DNA of 11,435 nucleotides, from positions 1 to 11,435 of the forward strand of contig CANETI010000040.1 in assembly GCA_947440715.1 (NCBI GenBank), read 5' to 3'. The notes below the pieces were generated by a model. That model saw only the letters and a program-made list of their open reading frames with translations. It did not search any database and was not told where the DNA came from. Positions 5,830-11,435 of the stretch are shown here, piece after piece. The translations under genes and the position numbers were made by a program. This stretch comes from Planctomycetota bacterium. Lineage in GTDB: Bacteria > Planctomycetota > UBA11346. Numbering within the stretch: the stretch's first letter is position 1; the number at the start of each line of letters is the position of its first letter.

Positions 5830-7073
5830 GGAGCAATGGGTGCTGGCGGTAGTGGTTGTGGATTGCCGAGTTCTGCGGCAGTTGGCAGCGGTAATTCTGC
5901 TAACTCACGTTGTGCCGTGCGGCCGTCTTCTGAACCACTATCACGACGAATAACTTCGCGATAATAATAGCGCGACGCTGGTAGCCATGGGCGGTTTGAA
6001 TGGCCTTTCGGTGTGGCGAGCCAAGCGAGACCTGGCGTGACGCGATCGCGATACCAACGAGCGACAGCCAAATCGCGGCCTTGATGCCAACCGCGGATGC
6101 GTTTGCGATAGGCTTCGATGATTTTTATTTTTTCAACATCACCAGCGGCTTCAATTTCGGCTTGGTCGATAACCGCAGCAGCGCTGATTAAAACACCGAC
6201 ATCGTAGTGTTGGCCGCGATAGGACACTAAATAACTCAGTGCGCGTTCGCATAACGCGGTGAAGACGAGTGAATGCGTTGGATAAGTTTCGCAAAATTTT
6301 TCATATTCACGACGAGCGAGGAAAATATCATCTTTATCTCCGCTACGTAACAGTGAGCGAGCAAGTCCAATGGCGGCGCGTGGAGCAATTTCAATGCGAT
6401 CTCCGTGAAGTTCCATGAAACTAAAGAGGCGATTTATTTCACTAGAAAAGGATGAACTGCCTAAACGAATAACGTCACGAGGATCTTCTGCTTCTAAATC
6501 GATAGCCGCAGTAAAATTTTGTGTCCGTTCTGTGGCATCCATGACTTCTAACATGGTTGCTGGCATATTATTGTAATCGGGGATGTAGTACCACAGCTCA
6601 TAGAGGCGATTATTCATATCCGTAATATTTCCGCGCCGCGCATTAGCGATAACCTGTATGGCCAATAAATCGCCAGCCGCTTTTGTATAGGGATAGGCAC
6701 TAAAACCATCGGAGCCTAACCAAACCGTGCGACGTTCGCGCGAGGGGGAAACAATCCACCATTGAGGTGCAGCCCAATGCCAAGCGCTTTCTAAAGGTTG
6801 TGATTCGCCGGTTTCCAACATCGCTCGTGCTTGGCGAACATACTCAACCGCGCTTTGCTCTTGTGCTTCACTGACCAAGCCGTGACTACGTGCCAGTCGG
6901 TATTCGGCGGCTTTTTCGCGAACGCGAGTGACAAAACGCGTTTCAATATCGCTATCGCTGACGTCCGCCGAGGGATTAGTTGCGGCATCAAAGGCTGCGC
7001 ATGGGAGGCAACCCACGAAACAGAACGCTACCGTGAGAAAAAATAGCTGCACAAAACCGGTTAACAAACGCAT
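5826..7073 (-). CDS. BamD-like outer-membrane assembly protein with long N-terminal extension
   Basis: The product is 415 residues from the ATG at 7073, chosen because it puts a signal sequence (MRLLTGFVQLFFLTVAF) at the N terminus; the frame opens further upstream but that part has no signal character. A Cys in FVGC (residue 22) could be a weak lipobox, or signal peptidase I could cut after CAA (27). BamD proteins are TPR-like lipoproteins of the beta-barrel assembly machine. Matching features are helical repeats with PRAAIGLARSLLRSG (231-245), an AxxEYEKFCETYPTHS stretch (about 254-268), then YRGQHYDVGVLISA (285-298), where BamD has its Y-x-x-A-P-L-like segment. Classical BamD is about 245 residues. 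The extra material includes a Trp-rich N-terminal region (WHWAAPQWW, 99-107) and a Pro-rich C-terminal end. It overlaps lptE by 4 bases. It could instead be a generic TPR lipoprotein. Confidence 0.6.
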   Translation of the reverse strand: MRLLTGFVQLFFLTVAFCFVGCLPCAAFDAATNPSADVSDSDIETRFVTRVREKAAEYRLARSHGLVSEAQEQSAVEYVRQARAMLETGESQPLESAWHWAAPQWWIVSPSRERRTVWLGSDGFSAYPYTKAAGDLLAIQVIANARRGNITDMNNRLYELWYYIPDYNNMPATMLEVMDATERTQNFTAAIDLEAEDPRDVIRLGSSSFSSEINRLFSFMELHGDRIEIAPRAAIGLARSLLRSGDKDDIFLARREYEKFCETYPTHSLVFTALCERALSYLVSYRGQHYDVGVLISAAAVIDQAEIEAAGDVEKIKIIEAYRKRIRGWHQGRDLAVARWYRDRVTPGLAWLATPKGHSNRPWLPASRYYYREVIRRDSGSEDGRTAQRELAELPLPTAAELGNPQPLPPAPIAP

Positions 7074-7261
7074 GCGCGGCAGTGTGGAGTTGAAGGAAGG
7101 GGTGCAATGTGGAAAGCCGTCGGTGCCTAACGGCCATCGGCGGCTGGTGAGCGTCTGGCTGGGGGAGGTTGTTGATAAACACAACGTTTCGCCAATGAGC
7201 TGTAAATTTATATGTAACTACTTTCCGCAAATGATCTTATGGTATTTTTACAGTGTTAAAG

Positions 7262-7277
7262 TGGTCCGCGACCTGCT
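7262..7277 (+). promoter_or_regulatory. Candidate sigma-54 promoter for the flagellar operon
   Basis: The sequence TGGTCCGCGACCTGCT has GG (7263-7264) and GC (7275-7276) separated by exactly 10 bases, the spacing required at the -24/-12 sites. It matches TGG, the CG of CACG and the TGCT end of the consensus, but not CA or the first T of TTGC. The start site would be near 7288, about 30 bases before flgB. Early flagellar operons are often sigma-54 dependent. The rest of the 7074-7317 spacer is AT-rich in its middle (7201-7260), and I see no convincing sigma-28 or sigma-70 site in it. Confidence 0.35.
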
Positions 7278-7317
7278 TGGAACGCTTTGTGCGTTCGATG
7301 GAAAGAGGGAGATAGCC

Positions 7318-7683
7318 ATGTTGATCGACGATCGTTTAAAACTGATGTCACGACTCATGGATGTGTCGGCGCTCAAAGCCCAGGTCCATGCGGGCAACAT
7401 CGCGAATCAAAATACGCCAGGTTATCGCGCAAAGGCGGTGGCATTTGATCAAGCCTTTGAACAAGCGTTACGCGATCAAGGTGCCGATGAGGCAACGGAA
7501 GTGGAAGCGGTAATTTACGAACCACAAAACACTCAAGTTCATGACGACGGAAATGATGTGTCGCTTACTCAAGAAATCATGGAATCAGCTAAAAATCAGA
7601 CCATGTACAATACTTATTTAGCGATGGTGAAGGGCAAAATGCGCCTGTTAAATATTGCCGCCGGTCAGGCACCTGGAGGTTAA
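7318..7683 (+). CDS. flgB: Flagellar proximal-rod protein FlgB
   Basis: The 121-residue FlgB is part of the flagellar proximal rod in the periplasm. The start at 7318 is supported by GAGGGAG about 7 bases upstream; the frame stays open upstream but that part overlaps the divergent spacer and is not FlgB-like. The N-terminal helix has the rod-protein signature ALKAQVHAGNIANQNTPGYRAK, with NIAN-NTPGYR as the core, followed by FDQAFEQAL. The C-terminal part has VSLTQEIMESAKNQTMYNTY, matching the conserved LxxEMxxxxxNxxxYN motif. Length is normal. It opens the operon flgB-flgC-fliE-fliF-fliG and ends 2 bases before flgC, whose Shine-Dalgarno site is inside its last codons. Confidence 0.93.
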   Translation: MLIDDRLKLMSRLMDVSALKAQVHAGNIANQNTPGYRAKAVAFDQAFEQALRDQGADEATEVEAVIYEPQNTQVHDDGNDVSLTQEIMESAKNQTMYNTYLAMVKGKMRLLNIAAGQAPGG

Positions 7684-7685
7684 TT

Positions 7686-8105
7686 ATGCCAGTAAACAGC
7701 TTATTTGGTGGTGTGGATGCCAGTCGCTCAGCCCTGGGTGCTGAACAATTGCGCATGACGGTGGCAGCGGAAAATCTTGCCCACGCCGGTGATACGGCGC
7801 GTTTGGCAAATGGTTTACCGTACGCGCGCCAGCGGGTGTTGTTTAGCGCAGTGATGGACGCTCAGGGCGATACCACTGGCCAAGTTAATTCCCAAGTGGT
7901 CGCAAGTCCCCGCTACCTCCAACGTTATGACCCGGACCATCCCGATGCCGATGCGGCTACCGGTATGGTTAAGGAACCGGATATTGATCCGATACTAGAA
8001 CTCACGGACTTGCTGGTGGCGTCAAAAGCCTACGAATCCAATGCCAATGCCGCTCGCGGACTCCTGCGCATGCATGAGAATGCCTTGCGCTTAGGTGAAT
8101 CGTGA
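7686..8105 (+). CDS. flgC: Flagellar proximal-rod protein FlgC
   Basis: The 139-residue FlgC pairs with FlgB in the proximal rod. A strong GGAGG (7675-7679) lies 6 bases before the ATG. The N-terminal helix SALGAEQLRMTVAAENLAHA is the rod signature, although the usual NIANANT reads NLAHAGD here. The body shows LPYARQRVLF, then the FlgC-typical YDPDHPDADAATGMVKEPDI and ILELTDLLVASKAYESNANA near the C terminus. Length matches the family. The gap to fliE is 23 bases. Confidence 0.93.
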   Translation: MPVNSLFGGVDASRSALGAEQLRMTVAAENLAHAGDTARLANGLPYARQRVLFSAVMDAQGDTTGQVNSQVVASPRYLQRYDPDHPDADAATGMVKEPDIDPILELTDLLVASKAYESNANAARGLLRMHENALRLGES

Positions 8106-8128
8106 TCGATCTTAACCCAAGGTAGACT

Positions 8129-8458
8129 ATGAGCACACCGCTCGACCCATTACGCAGTTTGTATGGCAGTGGCATAATGCCCCCAGGCGCACCGATCGTG
8201 CAGCCAGGTGCCGCAAACGAACCACGCACCGTCGAGGGCAAAACCTTCGGTGATGTGATGCAAGATTTCGTACAACAAGTTGACCAAACACAAATTCAAT
8301 ACGACCAAGCAATCGACGCGGTTCAACGCGGCGAAAGCGATAATTTACATCACGTGATGTTAGCCCAAGGCCAAGCGCAATTATCCCTGAAATTGGCCGC
8401 TGAAGTTCGCAATAAATTAGTGGAAGCGTATAAAGAGGCGATGCGGACGCAATTCTAG
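8129..8458 (+). CDS. fliE: Flagellar hook-basal body adaptor FliE
   Basis: The 109-residue FliE joins the MS ring to the rod. AAGG lies 6 bases before the ATG. A Pro/Gly-rich N-terminal third precedes the conserved core: KTFGDVMQDFVQQVDQTQ, then DAVQRGESDNLHHVMLAQGQ, and LAAEVRNKLVEAYKEAMRTQ at the C terminus, all typical of FliE. In many operons fliF follows almost directly, but here a 275-base gap filled by repeat element B separates the two genes. Confidence 0.93.
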   Translation: MSTPLDPLRSLYGSGIMPPGAPIVQPGAANEPRTVEGKTFGDVMQDFVQQVDQTQIQYDQAIDAVQRGESDNLHHVMLAQGQAQLSLKLAAEVRNKLVEAYKEAMRTQF

Positions 8459-8472
8459 TTGGGTCCTTTAGA

Positions 8473-8500
8473 AATCCGGAAGTCCGGAAGTCCGGAAGTC
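8473..8500 (+). repeat. Tandem 8-bp repeat, left arm of element B
   Basis: Two exact AGTCCGGA units (8481-8488, 8489-8496) follow a near-exact one (AATCCGGA, 8473-8480), and a partial AGTC ends the array. It is inverted relative to the array at 8642-8668. Confidence 0.9.
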
Positions 8501-8547
8501 TACGGTCATCAATTAAATATCTACTTTGGACGGAATAAGTAGGGCAG

Positions 8548-8593
8548 CAGAAATGCTGGAGCCATTGTAGGCAAAATTGGCCCCGCCTTTTTG
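8548..8593 (-). other. Central hairpin of element B
   Basis: Read on the minus strand, CAAAAAGGCGGGGCCA (8593-8578) pairs with TGGCTCCAGCATTTCTG (8564-8548). There are 13 Watson-Crick pairs, one G-U wobble and two mismatches, with the same bulged A as in element A and a 13-base loop. On the plus strand the wobble would become a C-A mismatch. Here, however, the flagellar transcript would read the plus strand. Confidence 0.65.
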
Positions 8594-8641
8594 TAGCCAC
8601 AAGGGCAACGCACCACACCTTCAGATGTAATGATCACGCAA

Positions 8642-8668
8642 GACTTCCGGACTTCCGGACTTCCGGAC
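8642..8668 (+). repeat. Tandem 8-bp repeat, right arm of element B
   Basis: Three exact GACTTCCG units (8642-8665) are followed by GAC, inverse to the left arm. Copy A has four plus one units on the side that matches in plus-strand terms, so unit number varies between arms. Confidence 0.9.
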
Positions 8669-8733
8669 GTCGAAATGACGGCCCTCAAAAAATATGGTAC
8701 GCCCTTCGCTTAGGTATAGATTACGAGGCTACT

Positions 8734-10395
8734 ATGTCGAAAATCTGGCAACAACTGCTGAATATTTGGAGTCGCTTAGAAATCGCACAGCGAGCCACCA
8801 TTGTTTTGGTGATGCTGGGGGCGGTTGCGGGGCTTTTTTCTATGTCTTATTTCGTTGGCAAACCCAGTTATCGCGCATTAGCGAGCGATTTGGGTCAGGC
8901 GCAGGTTGCCGAGATTGTTGCATATCTCGACACCAACCACATTAGTTACCAACTTGCTGATCGCGATACGACGGTTTTGGTACCATCGAAGGATCTTTAT
9001 CGTCTACGCAATGAATTGGCTGAGCGTGAATTGTTAACTGATAGCTCAAAAGGTTTTGAAATCTTGTCGAAGGGCAACATGTGGGATTCGACCTTTAGCG
9101 AACATAAAACTTATGACCGCGCAGTTGCCGGTGAGCTAGAACGTAGTTTCCGCGAATTATCCGGCGTACGTTCAGCGCGGGTATTAATTGACCGTCCGCA
9201 ACCGAGTCCATTCCTGGGAGATGATTCAGCAAAACCAAAAGCCTCGATCAAGCTGGATATGTCAACGGGACGTCGATTAACCGAACGCCAAATCGCTGGT
9301 GTCGTGCGACTGACGGCAGGGGCAATTGCTGGGCTCATTCCAGACCGTGTGGAAATCATGGATAACCATGGATTACTCACGCAGTCGGCGGCCGATAGCT
9401 CAGCGATGATGGCGCAAACCACGTTGGATGCCGAATCTGCGCGCGATAATTATTTAACTCGTAAAGCGCAAGAACAGTTAGATGCAACGCTTGGACCTGG
9501 CCGCAGCATGGTGAAAGTGACGACCAAACTCGACTTTAATAAACGCTCGACCGCGTCTAGTGATCCTGGCAAGTCGGTGTTGCTTAAAGAAAATACCACA
9601 ACCAACGACGAGAAAAATCCCATTGTGTCGAACGGCGGCGTTGCCGGAACTCAGCCAAACGTCGAAGGCGCACCCGCACCAGCTGGTGGGGCACAAATTG
9701 GCACCAAAACCATGGAGGAAACCCGCAACGAATATGTCGTGGGTAAAAGCACGATCACCCAAGAGGATGAAGTTGGTCGCATTTCAGCGATGACCGTTAG
9801 TATTTTACTGGATCATAAAAATATCAAGGTGGCCAAAAAAGACGAAAAAGGACAGCCAACTAGTGAGATGGAAGAACAGCGGATAGAATACACCGAGGCC
9901 GAGCAAGCACGCTTTCGTGACCTGGTATTGAATGCTATTGGTTATAATTCGGCAAAAGGGTTGGCCTTAAAATTGGAAACGGCAGAAAAAGTCGAGCCAC
10001 GTTTTAGTGCCACCGTCCAAAGTATGGCCATGTATCGCGAACCAGCGTTGGAAGTGACCCAAGCAGGCATGACGATTCCTTATATGCCAGGAGCCACTGC
10101 CGATTGGATTGGCTATGGCCTTTCAGCATTTGTTGCCATTACGTTGCTAATCATTGCGCGTGGCCAATTGAAGCGCAGTCATAAGGCCTGGAGTGAAGCG
10201 GAAGCGCGTGCCAGAGTCGATGAGGAACAGCGGCGTATCGATGGACAGAAACCCGATCCTAAAGTGTTGGAAGCGCGTGAAGAAGAATCGTTACGCCAAC
10301 GCCGGGCTGATTTAAAATCACAAATCAAAAAGCGTGTGTTGGATGATCCCGCTAGTGCGGCGCAAATCATTCGTCGCTGGTTACACGAAGGTTAA
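8734..10395 (+). CDS. fliF: Flagellar MS-ring protein FliF
   Basis: The 553-residue FliF forms the MS ring in the inner membrane, the base on which the flagellum assembles. GAGG lies 5 bases before the ATG, so it has its own ribosome site after repeat element B. The first membrane segment is at about 21-41. It is followed by the YscJ/FliF ring-building region, with AELERSFRELSGVRSARVLI-type sequence near 130-150 (the exact start reads AGELERS) and LTERQIAGVVRLTA. A second FliF domain precedes a low-complexity Gly/Ala/Pro linker (EGAPAPAGGAQ). The second membrane segment is at about 458-478. The last residues, DDPASAAQIIRRWLHEG, match the FliG-binding tail. Length is normal. It ends 11 bases before fliG. 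Confidence 0.95.
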   Translation: MSKIWQQLLNIWSRLEIAQRATIVLVMLGAVAGLFSMSYFVGKPSYRALASDLGQAQVAEIVAYLDTNHISYQLADRDTTVLVPSKDLYRLRNELAERELLTDSSKGFEILSKGNMWDSTFSEHKTYDRAVAGELERSFRELSGVRSARVLIDRPQPSPFLGDDSAKPKASIKLDMSTGRRLTERQIAGVVRLTAGAIAGLIPDRVEIMDNHGLLTQSAADSSAMMAQTTLDAESARDNYLTRKAQEQLDATLGPGRSMVKVTTKLDFNKRSTASSDPGKSVLLKENTTTNDEKNPIVSNGGVAGTQPNVEGAPAPAGGAQIGTKTMEETRNEYVVGKSTITQEDEVGRISAMTVSILLDHKNIKVAKKDEKGQPTSEMEEQRIEYTEAEQARFRDLVLNAIGYNSAKGLALKLETAEKVEPRFSATVQSMAMYREPALEVTQAGMTIPYMPGATADWIGYGLSAFVAITLLIIARGQLKRSHKAWSEAEARARVDEEQRRIDGQKPDPKVLEAREEESLRQRRADLKSQIKKRVLDDPASAAQIIRRWLHEG

Positions 10396-10406
10396 AGGGT
10401 GATACT

Positions 10407-11435
10407 GTGAGCGACAAAGAAACGGAATCATCGACGGTAGAGGGCATGGCTGGCCGGCAGAAAGCCGCAGCGTTTTTATTGTCACTCGACAGTGAAACCG
10501 CCGCCGCAGTGATGCAGCGCATGAGCGAACGTGACGTGGCCATGTTGTCTGAAGAGATGACCCGCATGGGGGACATTTCTGGTGAGGACATGGAAAAAAC
10601 GCTTGATGCTTTTACCAAGAATATGGGTCTCGATCGGGTTGCCGTTGCACCGATGGTGCAGGCAATTCTTGAACGCGCTCTCGGCAAAGAGCGGGCGAAA
10701 GACATGCTGGAAAAAATCAGTAAACAAACGCGCGATGCGGAACCATTTCGCTCATTGATGAGCTTGGATGCGAAGCAAGTTGCGACGTTATTACGCGGTG
10801 AACACCCACAAGTTTTAGCGATCGTCATTGCCTATTTAGATCCGCTGGTGGCCAGCGAATTATTAAAGGGATTGCCAGAAGATTTACGCTATGAAGTCAT
10901 CAAACGCATTTCCTCAACCGAAGAGATGCCGGCAGATCACATTCGTCAAGTCGATGAAATGTTGGAAGTGCGCGCCTATGCCTTAGGTTCCCGTCAAAGC
11001 GATAGCACGGGCGATAGTCGCTATAAAACCGTGGCGCAAATGCTTAATGTCAGTGAACCGAGTTTGACGAAATCTATTCTTGATCGTCTTAATCGCGAAT
11101 CTCCAGAAATAGCCAGCCAGATTCAATCACTTATGTTTGTGTTCGAAGATCTGTTGAAAATTAGCGACAAAGACATGCAAAAAGTGCTGGCCGAAATCGA
11201 CAAAGCCGACTTGGCCTTGGCGCTCAAAGCTGTTCCACCCGAGTTGTCACAAAAATTACTCGGCAATTTGTCAGCACGTGCACGCGACAATATCACCGAA
11301 GAAATCGAAACGCTTGGACCACGTCTACTCAGCGATGTCGAAGAAGCGCAAAAGCGTATTTTGCAACAAGTCCGTCAATTGGCTGACAAGGGCGAAATTC
11401 GTATTCAACGCGGTGGCGGCGAGGTGATGGTATGA
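10407..11435 (+). CDS. fliG: Flagellar motor switch protein FliG
   Basis: The 342-residue FliG sits on the cytoplasmic face of the MS ring, receives torque from the stator and takes part in switching. The start is GTG, preceded by AAAGGGTGAT; the TGA is the last three bases of the window, so the gene is complete. The N-terminal domain (about 10-110) begins GRQKAAAFLLSLDSETAA and would bind the FliF tail encoded just upstream. The middle domain has the EHPQ motif (132-135). The C-terminal domain has MFVFEDLLKISDKDMQKVLA (from 243) and DLALALKAVPPELSQKLL, which carry the charged residues facing the stator, then LGPRLLSDVEEAQ. fliH and fliI would be expected next, beyond the window. Confidence 0.96.
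   Translation: MSDKETESSTVEGMAGRQKAAAFLLSLDSETAAAVMQRMSERDVAMLSEEMTRMGDISGEDMEKTLDAFTKNMGLDRVAVAPMVQAILERALGKERAKDMLEKISKQTRDAEPFRSLMSLDAKQVATLLRGEHPQVLAIVIAYLDPLVASELLKGLPEDLRYEVIKRISSTEEMPADHIRQVDEMLEVRAYALGSRQSDSTGDSRYKTVAQMLNVSEPSLTKSILDRLNRESPEIASQIQSLMFVFEDLLKISDKDMQKVLAEIDKADLALALKAVPPELSQKLLGNLSARARDNITEEIETLGPRLLSDVEEAQKRILQQVRQLADKGEIRIQRGGGEVMV

Larger units (their letters stand above)
8461..8686 (-). mobile_element. Repeat element B: palindromic MITE/REP-like element, copy 2 (inverted relative to copy 1)
   Basis: It occupies most of the 275-base fliE-fliF gap. Its core (8498-8644), read on the minus strand, aligns with 751-898 at about 80-85% identity; the first 18 bases (GTCTTGCGTGATCATTAC) are identical. 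Arms of AGTCCGGA units (left) and GACTTCCG units (right) flank the core. The outer ends are GGGTCCTTTAGAAATCCGG on the left and, as reverse complement, GAGGGCCGTCAT on the right, resembling the ends of copy 1. No clear target duplication is seen and no protein is encoded. The left limit begins 3 bases after the fliE stop and the right limit lies 47 bases before fliF. It is probably transcribed with the operon, so the hairpin may sit in the mRNA between fliE and fliF. Confidence 0.7.

Noticed and set aside
7074..7184. Upstream ATG at 7184 as the start of the BamD-like protein
   Set aside because: It would put 37 hydrophilic residues before the signal sequence; the ATG at 7073 starts directly with it.
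6928..7317. Extension of flgB upstream to 6928
   Set aside because: The extension overlaps the bamD-like gene and the AT-rich spacer, and FlgB proteins start near the MLIDDRL Met, which has a strong ribosome site.
8715..8720. TATAGA as a -10 box for a separate fliF promoter
   Set aside because: No acceptable -35 element lies 16-18 bases upstream, so the evidence is too weak to list as a feature.

Overview
The window carries the start of a flagellar basal-body operon (flgB, flgC, fliE, fliF, fliG on the + strand, 7318-11435). It also holds two outer-membrane assembly lipoprotein-type genes (bamD-like and lptE), a zinc-type solute-binding protein next to a divergent His-rich permease, and three poorly characterised genes. 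LptE and BamD-like proteins together indicate a flagellated diderm bacterium with lipopolysaccharide. The gene set and the divergent BamD-like and LptE sequences would fit the Planctomycetes/Verrucomicrobia/Lentisphaerae group, but this is only an impression. No rRNA or other marker fixes the taxon.

Layout: 1-671 (-) is a partial DUF318/ArsP-type permease ending in a His-rich tail. 714-965 is repeat element A. 1008-1898 (+) is a ZnuA/TroA-type binding protein. 1952-3424 (-) is a DUF3142 protein, and 3496-3897 (-) is a small CoA-binding protein directly upstream of it. 4004-5293 (+) is a shortened transketolase-like protein whose usual thiamine-diphosphate motif is not visible, divergent from the CoA-binding gene. 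5344-5829 (-) is lptE, overlapped by 4 bases by the upstream bamD-like gene 5826-7073 (-). A 244-base divergent spacer (7074-7317) precedes flgB and holds a candidate sigma-54 promoter. flgB, flgC and fliE are tightly packed. Repeat element B (8461-8686) sits between fliE and fliF, and fliF and fliG follow 11 bases apart.

The most unusual content is the pair of repeat elements. Each is about 225-250 bp. Each has a core of about 148 bp, flanked on both sides by tandem copies of an 8-bp unit (CCGGAAGT on one side, its complement on the other), so the arms form long inverted repeats. The cores are about 80-85% identical by hand alignment and lie in opposite orientations. Both contain a central hairpin with the same one-base bulge. 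The outermost ends also resemble one another. This looks like a non-autonomous, MITE- or REP-like palindromic family. One copy separates the two halves of the flagellar operon and the other separates the permease from the binding-protein gene.

Functionally, the flagellar genes make the proximal rod (FlgB, FlgC), the rod/MS-ring adaptor (FliE), the MS ring (FliF) and the rotor switch protein (FliG). BamD-like and LptE act in outer-membrane protein and LPS assembly. The left end is likely concerned with zinc or another transition metal.
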